64,000 nt of DNA from Galbibacter sp038433465 (GTDB lineage: Bacteria > Bacteroidota > Bacteroidia > Flavobacteriales > Flavobacteriaceae). The notes beneath the pieces were generated by a model. The model was given only the letters and a program-made list of their open reading frames with translations. It did no database searches and was not told the DNA's origin. A program made the position numbers and the translations under genes. Below, piece after piece: positions 42,570 through 51,853 of the stretch. Location: contig NZ_JAESVF010000004.1 in assembly GCF_038433465.1 (NCBI RefSeq), forward strand, positions 186,001 to 250,000, written 5' to 3'. Position 1 is the stretch's first letter. Each line of letters begins with the position of its first letter.

Positions 42570-45548
42570 ATGCAGAATAAAGGACTTATTAGGCTGTTTG
42601 CTATTTTGTTTGGTATTGTAAGTATCTATCAATTGTCGTTTACTTTTGTTGCAAACAAGGTAGAAGGCGAGGCAGAAACATATGCTTTAAACAAAATTTC
42701 AGATGCAGAAGAGAACTACGTAGCGAAGCGAGAAGCCGAAGAATCTAGGTATTTAGACTCTCTTGGGAATCAAGAAGTGTTTAACCTTGGATTTGCTAAA
42801 TTTACCTACACCGAGGTAAAAGAAAAAGAATTAAACAAAGGATTAGACCTTAAAGGAGGTATTAATGTAATTCTTCAAATATCTGTAAAAGATATCTTGA
42901 AAGGATTGGCAAACAATACCAAAGATCCTGTGTTTAACAAAGCATTAGCACAAGCTGATGAAGCTTCAAAAAACAGTCAAGATGATTATGTTGATTTGTT
43001 TTTTCAAGAATTCGAAAAAATAAGCGGTGGTTCTACAAAATTAGCCTCTCCTGATATTTTTGCGAATAAATCTTTAAGCGAAGAAATTAACTTCCAAATG
43101 ACAGATGATCAGGTGCAGCCTATCATCCGTAGAAAAATTGACGAATCTATCGTTTCTGCATTTGAAGTACTTCGTAAGCGTATTGATAAATTTGGTGTTA
43201 CACAACCAAACATTCAGCGTTTAGGGACTTCTGGGCGTATTTTGGTTGAATTACCAGGTGCGAAAGACGTAGATCGTGTAAAGAACTTATTACAAAGTAC
43301 AGCGCAATTAGAGTTCTGGGAAACTTATAAAGCAGACCAAGTAGCTCCATTTTTAATTGCAGCAAACAATACTTTAAAAGACATCGTAAAAACCGATACA
43401 AAAGAAGAAGTTAAAGAAGATAGTACTTCTGAAATCGATTCTTTACTTTCGGATGCTACTCAAGATTCTTTAGACTTAGCAAACCAAGTAAATCCACTTT
43501 TCGATTTATTAGTAAGTGGTGGAGCACAAGGTTCACCAGTAATTGCTATGGTTGCTACAAAAGATACTGCGAAGTTTAATGAGTATATTAAAATGCCTCA
43601 AGTAAGGCAGCAACTTCCAAGTAACCTTCAGTATGCAAAATTTGCATGGGGAATTCCTGTAAAAGATGCTCCTGTAGTTGAATTGTATGCATTAAAAGGT
43701 AACAGAGAAAACACTCCAGATATGAGTGGAGATGTAATTACTGATGCTGCACAAGCATACGATATGGCGGGAAGACCAGCTGTTTCTATGCAGATGAATT
43801 CTAGAGGAGCTAAAATTTGGGAAGACCTTACAGGGAAAGCTTTTAGAGAAGGTGGAAATATTGCTATTGTTTTAGATAACATTGTGTATTCTGCACCTGG
43901 AGTTTCTAAAGGAGCTATTACTGGAGGAAATTCTGAAATTTCTGGAAACTTTACTTTAGAAGAAGCAGACGATTTAGCTAACGTATTAAGAGCAGGTAAA
44001 CTTCCTGCATCTGCAGATATTATCCAATCGGAGGTAGTTGGACCATCATTAGGGCAAGAAGCTATCGACAGCGGGATGTTCTCATTTATCGTAGCAATGG
44101 TACTTGTTTTAATTTGGATGCTTGTTTACTACGGTAGAGCAGGATTGTTTGCAGACATTGCTTTGGTATTCAATATTGTGTTGATTTTTGGAGTGTTAGC
44201 AGGTTTAGGAGCTGTGTTAACTTTACCAGGAATTGCGGGTATCGTATTAACTATCGGTATGTCGGTAGATGCCAACGTAATTATTTTTGAACGTATTAAA
44301 GAAGAATTAAGAGCTGGAAAAGGACAAATGCAAGCTATTGCAGATGGATTTAGTAATGCACTTTCTTCAATTCTAGATGCAAATATTACAACTGGATTAA
44401 CAGCTATTATCTTATTATTGTTCGGAACAGGACCTATTCAAGGTTTTGCAACTACATTAATTATAGGTATTGCTACTTCATTGTTTACTGCAATTTTTGT
44501 AACTCGTTTATTAATTGAGTGGAATGTTAAAGGAGGTCAAAACCCATTAACATTTACAACTGCTGTTACAAAAGCGTTACCAAAAAATCCAAACTTCGAC
44601 TTTTTGGCAAAACGTAAAATTGCATACATCATTTCTGGAGTTTTAATCCTAATTAGTTTAACATCTTTATTTACTAAAGGTTTAGAAGGTGGTGTTGATT
44701 TTGTTGGAGGACGTTCGTACCAAGTACGTTTTGTAAACCCTGTAAACCCTTCTGATATTGCTGCTGATTTAGACGGTGTATTTGGAAATACAGAGGTGAA
44801 AACTTTTGGAGATGCAAACCAAGTTAAGATTACTACAAAATATAAAGTTGATGAAGAAGGAACGGCTGTAGATGAAGAAATTCAAAAAAGCTTGTTTGAT
44901 GCTGTTAAAAAGTATCTTCCTGAAGGAACAACTTATGGTGAGTTTTCTAATGGTAGTGGTGCAGATAAGATTGGAATTTTACAGTCTATCAAAGTAGGAC
45001 CAACTATTGCAGATGATATTAAGAAGAACGCTGTTTGGGCAATTATCGGTTCTTTAGCGGTAGTATTCTTATATATCTTATTACGTTTCCGTAGATGGCA
45101 ATTCTCTTTAGGAGCTGTTGCTGCGGTATTCCATGATGTATTAATTGTATTAGGAATCTTCTCTATTACTTCTAGTATTATGCCATTTAATATGGAGGTT
45201 GACCAAGCGTTTATTGCTGCAATCTTAACGGTTATTGGATATTCGTTGAATGATACCGTAATTGTTTTTGACCGTATTAGAGAGGTTGTGAAGCTTAAAG
45301 GATGGAGCGGTGGAGACAATGCTAATGAGGCATTGAACAGTACTTTGAGTAGAACATTAAATACTTCGTTAACTACCTTGGTAGTATTATTGGCTATCTT
45401 CATCTTTGGAGGTGAGTCGTTAAGAGGATTTATGTTTGCCATGATTGTTGGTATTGCTGTAGGTACATATTCATCGTTGTTTATTGCAACTCCTGTTATG
45501 TTTGATACATTGAACAACAAAGGGAAAAAGAAGAAAGCTGACGAATAG
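42570..45548 (+). CDS. secDF: SecDF fusion, protein-export accessory
   Basis: The 992-residue protein is a fusion of SecD and SecF, proton-driven accessory subunits that help translocation through SecYEG. The SecD motif GLDLKGGINVILQ occurs near residue 92, the transmembrane block TIGMSVDANVIIFERIKEEL near 570, and the SecF motif GVDFVGGRSYQVRF near 710 with YSLNDTVIVFDRIRE near 890. About twelve helices are predicted. The fused form is usual in Bacteroidota. SecD's first periplasmic region carries a Glu/Asp-rich insert (about residues 270-310). It is monocistronic with a strong terminator. Confidence 0.96.
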   Translation: MQNKGLIRLFAILFGIVSIYQLSFTFVANKVEGEAETYALNKISDAEENYVAKREAEESRYLDSLGNQEVFNLGFAKFTYTEVKEKELNKGLDLKGGINVILQISVKDILKGLANNTKDPVFNKALAQADEASKNSQDDYVDLFFQEFEKISGGSTKLASPDIFANKSLSEEINFQMTDDQVQPIIRRKIDESIVSAFEVLRKRIDKFGVTQPNIQRLGTSGRILVELPGAKDVDRVKNLLQSTAQLEFWETYKADQVAPFLIAANNTLKDIVKTDTKEEVKEDSTSEIDSLLSDATQDSLDLANQVNPLFDLLVSGGAQGSPVIAMVATKDTAKFNEYIKMPQVRQQLPSNLQYAKFAWGIPVKDAPVVELYALKGNRENTPDMSGDVITDAAQAYDMAGRPAVSMQMNSRGAKIWEDLTGKAFREGGNIAIVLDNIVYSAPGVSKGAITGGNSEISGNFTLEEADDLANVLRAGKLPASADIIQSEVVGPSLGQEAIDSGMFSFIVAMVLVLIWMLVYYGRAGLFADIALVFNIVLIFGVLAGLGAVLTLPGIAGIVLTIGMSVDANVIIFERIKEELRAGKGQMQAIADGFSNALSSILDANITTGLTAIILLLFGTGPIQGFATTLIIGIATSLFTAIFVTRLLIEWNVKGGQNPLTFTTAVTKALPKNPNFDFLAKRKIAYIISGVLILISLTSLFTKGLEGGVDFVGGRSYQVRFVNPVNPSDIAADLDGVFGNTEVKTFGDANQVKITTKYKVDEEGTAVDEEIQKSLFDAVKKYLPEGTTYGEFSNGSGADKIGILQSIKVGPTIADDIKKNAVWAIIGSLAVVFLYILLRFRRWQFSLGAVAAVFHDVLIVLGIFSITSSIMPFNMEVDQAFIAAILTVIGYSLNDTVIVFDRIREVVKLKGWSGGDNANEALNSTLSRTLNTSLTTLVVLLAIFIFGGESLRGFMFAMIVGIAVGTYSSLFIATPVMFDTLNNKGKKKKADE

Positions 45549-45568
45549 TTAGTTACTACATAAAATGT

Positions 45569-45600
45569 AAAAAGACCGCCTTATTGGCGGTCTTTTTTTT
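45569..45600 (+). terminator. Terminator of secDF
   Basis: AAAAGACCGCC pairs with GGCGGTCTTTT around a TTATT-like loop, followed by a run of T. Confidence 0.95.
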
Positions 45601-45605
45601 GTAAT

Positions 45606-45700
45606 AGGGATTGTAGCGGTTAGCTTTTGGCAAACTTTAGTTTGTGGTTTGCCAAATACTAAAAGCGTAAAGCCCGGTACCGCCATTGCAAATGGTGGTA
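45606..45700 (+). ncRNA. Unassigned structured element ahead of the metE riboswitch
   Basis: Nested complementary segments are visible: TTTGGCAAAC (45626-45635) with GTTTGCCAAA (45647-45656), GCTTTT (45623-45628) with AAAAGC (45661-45666), and GCGGT (45616-45620) with ACCGC (45679-45683). The last also can join a second hairpin with CCATT/AATGG (45683-45695). The first words (GGGATTGTAGCGG, AAAGCCCGG) resemble sequences I associate with 3' regions in Bacteroidota genomes, unverified. It lies between the secDF terminator and the metE promoter. Confidence 0.4.
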
Positions 45701-45778
45701 ATTACCCTAATAATTATAACAATTTAAATTTTTAGTGTGAACTATGCACTTGTGGTGGTTCGCTATATTTTTATTACG

Positions 45779-45786
45779 TAGCTTTG
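45779..45786 (+). promoter_or_regulatory. Promoter -7 box (TAGCTTTG) for metE leader
   Basis: TAGCTTTG fits TAnnTTTG; a TTG at 45750-45752 is 26 bases upstream, a little far. Transcription would start near 45793 and cover the riboswitch. Confidence 0.45.
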
Positions 45787-45835
45787 TGGGGTAATTGGTT
45801 CTTTACATATTGATCAGTCTAATTACGGTTTTACT

Positions 45836-45978
45836 TAAGGTAAATTAATAGGGAATTGTGTGAAAATCACAAGCTGTCGCGCAACTGTAAGTAACGAGAT
45901 AGTTTTTGCCAAAAGATCCACTGTTTTTTAAAAATGGGAAGGAGGTAAAAATGTTACAAGCCAGGAGACCTGCCGGAA
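45836..45978 (+). ncRNA. Cobalamin riboswitch
   Basis: The conserved parts of the AdoCbl-type riboswitch are present in order: AATAGGGAA (45847-45855), GTGAAAATCAC, GCTGTCGCGCAACTGTAA, CCACTG, GGGAAGG (near 45936) and the B12-box core GCCAGGAGACCTGCC at 45960-45974. It precedes metE by about 150 bases, the classical context. Binding of a cobalamin is expected to turn off metE expression. The hairpin CACCC/GGGTG at 46032-46048 may be the expression platform; no T run follows, favouring translational control. Confidence 0.93.
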
Positions 45979-46126
45979 TTATATTGAAAATGCTTTCGCG
46001 ACCTAAAGCAGTATTCAAGATTGATAGTGAACACCCTTTGTTGGGGTGAGCTGTGCTATTGATTATTGTTTTTGGTTGTAGAATGCTTTGTGAAGCCAAA
46101 GTGTTTAACAATTTAAAAACAAAAAA

Positions 46127-48442
46127 ATGACTACACACATTTTGGGCTACCCGCGTATTGGTGCCAAAAGAGAGCTTAAAAAAGCTTGTGAGCAGTACTG
46201 GTCTGGGCAGATTGGTATAGACGATTTGCTAGCAGTTGGTGCTCAAATTCGAAAGGAAAACTGGCAATTGCAAAAAGAAGCTGGTATTGATTTAATTCCT
46301 ACAAACGACTTTTCTTTTTACGATCAAGTTTTAGACATGTCGCTTACTATTGGCGCTATTCCGAAGCGTTTTGAGGAGGTTGCAAATGCAACTACAAATC
46401 CGTTAGATTTATACTTTGCCATGGCTCGAGGTTATCAAAAAAATGGTCTTGATATTACTGCGATGGAAATGACCAAATGGTTTGATACCAACTATCATTA
46501 TTTGGTGCCAGAGTTTTATAAAAATCAGAAATTTAAGCTTTCTCATACTAAGTTTTTAGATGAATTTAAAGAGGCGAAAGCACAAGGGGTAAATGCAAAA
46601 CCTGTGTTTATAGGTCCTGTTTCTTACCTTTTACTCGGAAAAGCTAAAGAAACTGGATTTGAAAAATTAGATTTGATTGATGATTTATTGTCTGTTTACA
46701 TTGATATTTTTACTGAATTAGAAAAGCAAGGTGCAACGTGGATTCAAATTGATGAACCTTTTTTAGTTATGGATTTATCTGAAAAAGAGCGTCAAATATT
46801 CGAGCGTGTTTACCAAACGCTGGCGGATAAATTTCCTGCATTAAAATTTATACTTACCACTTATTTTGAAGGTTTACATAAAAATGCTTCGTGGGTTGTG
46901 AAGCTCCCGGTAGAGGTGTTGCATTTGGATTTAGTTCGAGGTTTTGAGCAATTGGATACAGTATTAAATATTGTTCCTGATACTTTAAAACTGTCGCTTG
47001 GTGTTGTAGATGGAAGAAACATTTGGAAAAACGATTTGCAAGCTTCTAAAGCAATTCTTGAAAATGCAATTTCAAAACTTGGAGTTGAAAGAGTTTTGGT
47101 CGCACCATCATGTTCGTTATTACACGTTCCTTTTGATTTGGATAACGAGCCAGAAACAACTTCGCTTACTTCGGAAATTAAAAACTGGTTGGCTTTTGCA
47201 AAACAAAAACTAACGGAAGTTGCTGTACTATCTGCTTTAGTGGAAGAAGAGCTTCCTGAAGAAATTCAAAGTTTTTATAATGCTAATAAGTTGGCAATGG
47301 ATTCTAAACGTAATTCAGAATTAATTCATAACGAAATTGTAAAAGTAGCTGTTGGAGCAATTTCGGAGGGCGATAGTCATCGTGAGGCAAGTTTCGAAAC
47401 TCGTCAGCCGTTGCAACACGATGCGCTAAAACTTCCTTTGTTGCCAACCACAACCATTGGGTCTTTTCCGCAAACTAAAGAAATTCGATTGTTGCGCTCT
47501 AAATTAAAGAAAGGCGAAATAACTGAAGAAGCGTACAACGAAGCTATCGGGCAAGAAATTGAGAAGTCTATCTCTTGGCAGGAAGAACTCGGTATCGATG
47601 TGTTGGTGCATGGAGAGTTTGAACGAAATGATATGGTTGAGTATTTCGGCGAACAGTTAAGCGGATTTGCATTTACGAAGTTTGGTTGGGTGCAGAGTTA
47701 CGGTTCTAGGGCTGTAAAACCACCAATTATTTACGGAGATGTGTCTAGACCAGAACCAATGACGGTTGCTTGGACAGCGTTTGCGCAAAGCTTAACCGAT
47801 TTGCCAGTGAAAGGAATGCTTACGGGTCCGATTACAATTTTACAGTGGTCTTTTGTAAGAAATGACCAAGATAGAGAAACAACTGCCAATCAAATAGCTT
47901 TGGCGATTAGAGAAGAAGTAAATGATTTGGAGCGCGCTGGAATAAAAGTAATTCAAATAGATGAGCCAGCTATTCGAGAAGGTTTGCCATTGCGAAAAGA
48001 AGCATGGAAAACCTATTTAGATTGGGCGATAAAAGCGTTTAGAATTAGTGCAAGCGGAGTGGGTAATCAAACGCAAATCCATACGCATATGTGCTATTCT
48101 GAATTTAATGATATCATTGAAAGTATCGCTGCAATGGATGCTGATGTGATTACGATTGAAACATCTCGATCTCAAATGGAGTTGTTAGATGCTTTTGTGA
48201 ACTTTAAATATCCAAATGAAATAGGTCCAGGAGTGTATGATATTCATTCTCCAAGAGTTCCTAATCAAACTGAGATGGAGTTTTTGATTGAGAAAGCAGC
48301 ACAATTGGTACCTGTAAAAAACTTATGGGTTAACCCCGACTGCGGATTAAAAACGAGAGGTTGGAAAGAAACCAACGACGCCTTAGTTGAAATGGTTAAT
48401 GCAGCAAAAGCTTTACGAAAAAAGCTTGAAGTTGTAGCTTAG
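46127..48442 (+). CDS. metE: MetE, cobalamin-independent methionine synthase
   Basis: MetE transfers the methyl of 5-methyltetrahydropteroyl-triglutamate to homocysteine without B12. The 771-residue protein has the two barrel halves; the N-terminal GYPRIGAKRELKKACEQYW and the C-terminal catalytic half with zinc ligands in IHTHMC (His and Cys) and NPDCGLKTRG (Cys). LPTTTIGSFPQTKEIR begins the catalytic half near residue 440. Length is standard. A cobalamin riboswitch upstream implies the cell also has a B12-dependent route or B12 uptake. Confidence 0.98.
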   Translation: MTTHILGYPRIGAKRELKKACEQYWSGQIGIDDLLAVGAQIRKENWQLQKEAGIDLIPTNDFSFYDQVLDMSLTIGAIPKRFEEVANATTNPLDLYFAMARGYQKNGLDITAMEMTKWFDTNYHYLVPEFYKNQKFKLSHTKFLDEFKEAKAQGVNAKPVFIGPVSYLLLGKAKETGFEKLDLIDDLLSVYIDIFTELEKQGATWIQIDEPFLVMDLSEKERQIFERVYQTLADKFPALKFILTTYFEGLHKNASWVVKLPVEVLHLDLVRGFEQLDTVLNIVPDTLKLSLGVVDGRNIWKNDLQASKAILENAISKLGVERVLVAPSCSLLHVPFDLDNEPETTSLTSEIKNWLAFAKQKLTEVAVLSALVEEELPEEIQSFYNANKLAMDSKRNSELIHNEIVKVAVGAISEGDSHREASFETRQPLQHDALKLPLLPTTTIGSFPQTKEIRLLRSKLKKGEITEEAYNEAIGQEIEKSISWQEELGIDVLVHGEFERNDMVEYFGEQLSGFAFTKFGWVQSYGSRAVKPPIIYGDVSRPEPMTVAWTAFAQSLTDLPVKGMLTGPITILQWSFVRNDQDRETTANQIALAIREEVNDLERAGIKVIQIDEPAIREGLPLRKEAWKTYLDWAIKAFRISASGVGNQTQIHTHMCYSEFNDIIESIAAMDADVITIETSRSQMELLDAFVNFKYPNEIGPGVYDIHSPRVPNQTEMEFLIEKAAQLVPVKNLWVNPDCGLKTRGWKETNDALVEMVNAAKALRKKLEVVA

Positions 48443-48459
48443 TAAATAGATTTTTATGA

Positions 48460-48613
48460 TTGTCCGCAAACTGTCATACTGCACTGTCACCTCGAGCGGA
48501 GTCGAGAGGTTATATGGTTTGATAGCTTTAAATGTGGTCTCGACTAAGCCTGTTTGTCGACAAAGGCAGGCTCGACCTGACATTTTTATCTTGGTATAAT
48601 ATGTTACGGATAT
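48460..48613. repeat. Dispersed palindromic repeat, copy 2 (with nested palindrome)
   Basis: It shares flanks and stem with the copy at 3591-3725 (TTGTCCGCAA, CACTGTCACCTCGAGCG, TATCTTGGTAT, GTTACGGATAT). The right arm is interrupted: about 22 extra bases at 48548-48571 form a second palindrome, GCCTG TTTGTCGACAAA ... CAGGC, around a perfect TTTGTCGACAAA centre. Confidence 0.8.
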
Positions 48614-48625
48614 TCAATAGATTTT

Positions 48626-48670
48626 AAATAAAGTTGTTCGGGAATTTATTTTCGAGCAACTTTATTTTTT
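48626..48670 (-). terminator. Terminator of the lgt-DUF192 unit (also past metE)
   Basis: AAATAAAGTTGTTCG (48626-48640) pairs with CGAGCAACTTTATTT (48653-48667) with one G-T mismatch. The right arm overlaps the DUF192 stop codon, and T runs flank it on both sides. Confidence 0.8.
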
Positions 48671-49156
48671 CTGATAAGAAATTACATCCCCTTCGTTAAT
48701 TTTCCATGCATTTGCCATTCCTCCATTAAGTTCTAAAACATATTGTGCAGGGAAGTTGGAAGGAAGCGAAGCCTCGTTCATAGGTTGTGCATTTTTCACC
48801 ATGCTTACAATTTTAAAATTGCTGTCGATGTAAAGGATGTCGAGCGGAATTTCGGTGTTTTTCATGTAGAAATAACGAGGTTCAGCATCTTCAAAAACAA
48901 AAAGCATTCCTTGATTTTCTTCCATAGAATTGCGATACATTAGTCCCGTTTGTCGCTCGTATTCATTATCGGCAATTTCGATATCTATTTTAGAAACAAT
49001 AATGGAATCGTTTCTGCTGATAGATAGTTCTCCTTCTTTTTTGAACGAAATCTTTTCAGTTTTAATCTCTTTTTCTGCTGAATTGTCATTGCAACTTATC
49101 AGTGTAAAACAAATAAATAACAATACTAAAACAAGGCGAACTAAGTAACTTATCAT
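48662..49156 (-). CDS. DUF192 lipoprotein
   Basis: This 164-residue protein has a lipoprotein signal with LISC (Cys22) and the DUF192 signature: IADNEYERQTGLMYRNSMEENQGMLFVFE, then FYMKNTEIPLDILYID and YVLELNGGMANAWKINEGD. DUF192 is a small beta-barrel fold of unknown role, usually secreted. It overlaps the preceding lgt by 4 bases, so translation is coupled; because Lgt attaches the lipid to lipoproteins, this is an apt neighbour but not proof of a link. Confidence 0.9.
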   Translation of the reverse strand: MISYLVRLVLVLLFICFTLISCNDNSAEKEIKTEKISFKKEGELSISRNDSIIVSKIDIEIADNEYERQTGLMYRNSMEENQGMLFVFEDAEPRYFYMKNTEIPLDILYIDSNFKIVSMVKNAQPMNEASLPSNFPAQYVLELNGGMANAWKINEGDVISYQKK

Positions 49157-49983
49157 GATTGCTTTTTTGAAGGATGATACAAAAACATTAAGTAGAAACC
49201 TACCAATACAAACGGAATACTAAGCCATTGCCCCGTTGAGAAAACTCCCAAAGCCGACTCGAAACCACCTTGCGATTTTTTGTAGTATTCAGCAATAAAT
49301 CTAACGGTCCAAGTTAGCACAAGCCATAAGCCAAATAAGTATCCAAGTTTATCTTTTTTATCGGTTTTCCAATAAGTGTATTGCAGAATGATAAATACAA
49401 AAACATATCCGAATGCTTCGTATAATTGCGCTGGATGTCTCGGAAATGTTTCGCCTAATTGTTTAAAAATAATACCGTAGTCGGTACCCGTTGGTTTTCC
49501 TATAATTTCAGAATTAAAGAAATTTCCAAGTCTAACAAAAACACCTCCAATAGCTACAGGAATCGAAATTCGGTCTAAAATCCAAAGGATAGGTTTTTTG
49601 ATTACTTTTTTGCTGTACATGTACATTGCAATGATAACTCCTATCGCTGCACCATGGCTGGCAAGACCTCTAAATCCTGTGAATTCAAACGTAGGGCTGA
49701 ACTTAACTGGTAAAATTATACTTAGCGGATCTTCTAAAAACATGCTCGGTTCGTAAAAGATAAAATGCCCTAAACGCGCGCCAATAAGTACCGAGAGTAC
49801 CATGTAGATAAATAAAGAATCAAGCGCTTCTTCCGATTGATTTTCGTTTTGATATATTTTTTTCATCAAATACCAACCCAATGAAAAGGCAATAACAAAC
49901 ATTAAACTATAGTAACGTAATTGGAAAAAGCCAAGATCTAGTAGAACCCCATTTGGATCCCAGGTAATACTTAAAAAGTGCAT
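49153..49983 (-). CDS. lgt: Lgt, prolipoprotein diacylglyceryl transferase
   Basis: Lgt transfers diacylglycerol to the lipobox Cys of prolipoproteins in the inner membrane. The 276-residue product has about seven helices, with GARLGHFIFYEP, RGLASHGAAIGV (catalytic His region), GNFFNSEIIGKPT (conserved Asn and Glu) and HPAQLYEAFGY. The length is normal. It starts at 49983, 85 bases after yidD, on the same strand. Confidence 0.96.
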   Translation of the reverse strand: MHFLSITWDPNGVLLDLGFFQLRYYSLMFVIAFSLGWYLMKKIYQNENQSEEALDSLFIYMVLSVLIGARLGHFIFYEPSMFLEDPLSIILPVKFSPTFEFTGFRGLASHGAAIGVIIAMYMYSKKVIKKPILWILDRISIPVAIGGVFVRLGNFFNSEIIGKPTGTDYGIIFKQLGETFPRHPAQLYEAFGYVFVFIILQYTYWKTDKKDKLGYLFGLWLVLTWTVRFIAEYYKKSQGGFESALGVFSTGQWLSIPFVLVGFYLMFLYHPSKKQS

Positions 49984-50068
49984 TCGCGTTTATTTTGTAG
50001 TAAATATAGTTAATTGAGGTTTTACAACTCAAAAAAATATAGGTTTCTAGCGTTAAAAAAGATTAAAA

Positions 50069-50293
50069 TTAAGGAACAGGGTCGTAACCGCTACCTCCCC
50101 ACGGACCACAACTCGCAATTCTTTTTATTGAAAGCCATCCGCCTTTAAACAAGCCGTGTTTTTTTAATGCTTCCAAAGTGTATTGAGAGCATGTTGGCGA
50201 ATATCTACAAGACGCTGGTGTGTATGGAGAAATAGCGACTTGATAAAAGCGAACTAAAAATACAAAAGGCGCTATGAGAATTTTCTTTAAAAT
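50069..50293 (-). CDS. yidD: YidD, membrane-protein insertion efficiency factor
   Basis: YidD assists YidC-mediated insertion at the inner membrane. Translating 50293 to 50069 gives the full family core: PFVFLVRFYQVAISP, SCRYSPTCSQYTLEALKKHG, GGWLSIKRIASCGPWGGSGYD, with the three conserved Cys. The frame has no ATG, GTG or TTG before the conserved region; the codon before LKKILIAP is ATT (50293-50291), and a stop lies four codons further upstream. A rare ATT start would give 74 residues. A sequencing frameshift or a real rare start is possible. It sits between cysS and lgt, as in other flavobacteria. Confidence 0.85.
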   Translation of the reverse strand: MLKKILIAPFVFLVRFYQVAISPYTPASCRYSPTCSQYTLEALKKHGLFKGGWLSIKRIASCGPWGGSGYDPVP

Positions 50294-50334
50294 ATGCTGT
50301 TGATTTTAGGTGAATTCTTTCCTTTTACCAAAAT

Positions 50335-51819
50335 TTAATTCAAGCTAAAAGTAGTGCCGTCTTTTCCATCCTTTAGTTCTACTCCAAGAGTTGCCAATTG
50401 GTTTCTAATTTTATCTGAAGTTGCAAAATCTTTGTTAGCTCTTGCTTCTGCACGTAGCTGAATTAAAAGTTCTACAGTTCCAGATAATTTATCAGAAGAA
50501 TTGTCGTTTCCGTTTCTTTCATCTTGAAGTCCGAGAACATCAAAAATAAAAGCTTCCATAGTTTCTTTAACTGTTGCTAAATCTTCTTTGGTGATGGTAT
50601 TTTTTTCTTCTTTTATAAGATTGATTTGCTTTACAGCTTCAAATAAATGAGCAATTAAAATCGGACTATTGAAGTCGTCATTCATCGCATCGTAGCAGTT
50701 TTGTTTCCACGTAGCAACATCAAAAGAAGAGCTTTTACTGGTTTTTAAACTGTCGATTGCATTGAAACCGTCCATCAATCTGTTAAAGCCTTTTTCAGAA
50801 GCTAAAAGCGCATCATTACTAAAGTCTAAAATACTTCTGTAATGTGCTTGGAGCATAAAAAAGCGAGTCACCGATGGTGTAAAAGGTTTACTTAGGATGT
50901 CGTTATTCCCTGTGAAAATTTCATTTGGTAAAATGTTATTTCCAGTAGATTTTGCCATTTTCTTTCCGTTTAAGGTAAGAAGGTTGGCGTGCATCCAATA
51001 ATTTACAGGACTCTGCCCTGTAGAAGCTTCTGCTTGTGCAATCTCACATTCGTGATGCGGAAACTTCAAGTCCATTCCACCGCCATGAATGTCAAAATGG
51101 TCGCCCAAATATTTGGTGCTCATTGTGGTACATTCTAAGTGCCAACCAGGAAATCCGTCGCTCCAAGGAGAAGGCCAACGCATAATGTGTTGTGGTTCGG
51201 CTTTTTTCCAAAGTGCAAAGTCTTGCGGATTTTTCTTTTCTGACTGACCTGCAGTTTCTCTGGTATTGTGAATAAGGTCTTCTACGTTTCGCTTGCTAAG
51301 TTTTCCGTATTCATTAGTTTCATTAAATTTCAAAACATCAAAATACACAGAACCGTTTATCTCGTATGCAAATCCGTTTTCGATAATCTCTTTGATAACT
51401 TCAATCTGTTCAATAATATGTCCAGTTGCAGTAGGTTCGATACTCGGTGGAAGGTTGTTAAACTTATTAAGTGTGTTGTGAAAATCTACCGTATAGCGTT
51501 GCACAACTTCCATAGGTTCTATTTGCTCTAAACGTGCTTTTTTTGCAATTCTATCTTCACCAACGTCAGCGTCGTTTTCTAAATGTCCTGCATCGGTAAT
51601 GTTTCGAACATAGCGAACTTTAAAGTCTAAATGCTTTAAATATCTAAACACTAAATCGAAAGACATAAAAGTTCTAACGTTTCCTAAATGCACATTGCTG
51701 TATACGGTTGGACCACAAACGTACATTCCAACATAGCCTTCTGTAATAGGTTTAAAAACTTCTTTTTCTCCTGTAATAGAGTTGTATATTTTTAATTCGT
51801 TAGTTTGATATCGTTGCAT
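50335..51819 (-). CDS. cysS: Cysteinyl-tRNA synthetase
   Basis: CysS charges tRNA-Cys with cysteine. The 494-residue product has the HIGH-type motif PTVYSNVHLGNVRTF near residue 34, zinc ligands in VCGPTV and WHLECTTMS plus HHECEIAQAEA, and KMAKSTGN as the KMSKS loop. Length is normal. It is upstream of yidD (41-base gap) on the same strand and probably part of that unit. Confidence 0.97.
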   Translation of the reverse strand: MQRYQTNELKIYNSITGEKEVFKPITEGYVGMYVCGPTVYSNVHLGNVRTFMSFDLVFRYLKHLDFKVRYVRNITDAGHLENDADVGEDRIAKKARLEQIEPMEVVQRYTVDFHNTLNKFNNLPPSIEPTATGHIIEQIEVIKEIIENGFAYEINGSVYFDVLKFNETNEYGKLSKRNVEDLIHNTRETAGQSEKKNPQDFALWKKAEPQHIMRWPSPWSDGFPGWHLECTTMSTKYLGDHFDIHGGGMDLKFPHHECEIAQAEASTGQSPVNYWMHANLLTLNGKKMAKSTGNNILPNEIFTGNNDILSKPFTPSVTRFFMLQAHYRSILDFSNDALLASEKGFNRLMDGFNAIDSLKTSKSSSFDVATWKQNCYDAMNDDFNSPILIAHLFEAVKQINLIKEEKNTITKEDLATVKETMEAFIFDVLGLQDERNGNDNSSDKLSGTVELLIQLRAEARANKDFATSDKIRNQLATLGVELKDGKDGTTFSLN

Positions 51820-51853
51820 TTTTATTGTTTAGTTGCTTGTTTTTTCTGAAGTA

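Noticed and set aside
44933..45520. 195-codon open frame antisense to secDF
   Set aside because: It lies fully inside a well-supported gene, with composition set by the opposite strand and no recognisable domain.
46032..46048. Hairpin after the cobalamin riboswitch as an intrinsic terminator
   Set aside because: No T run follows, so it is listed only as a possible expression platform.
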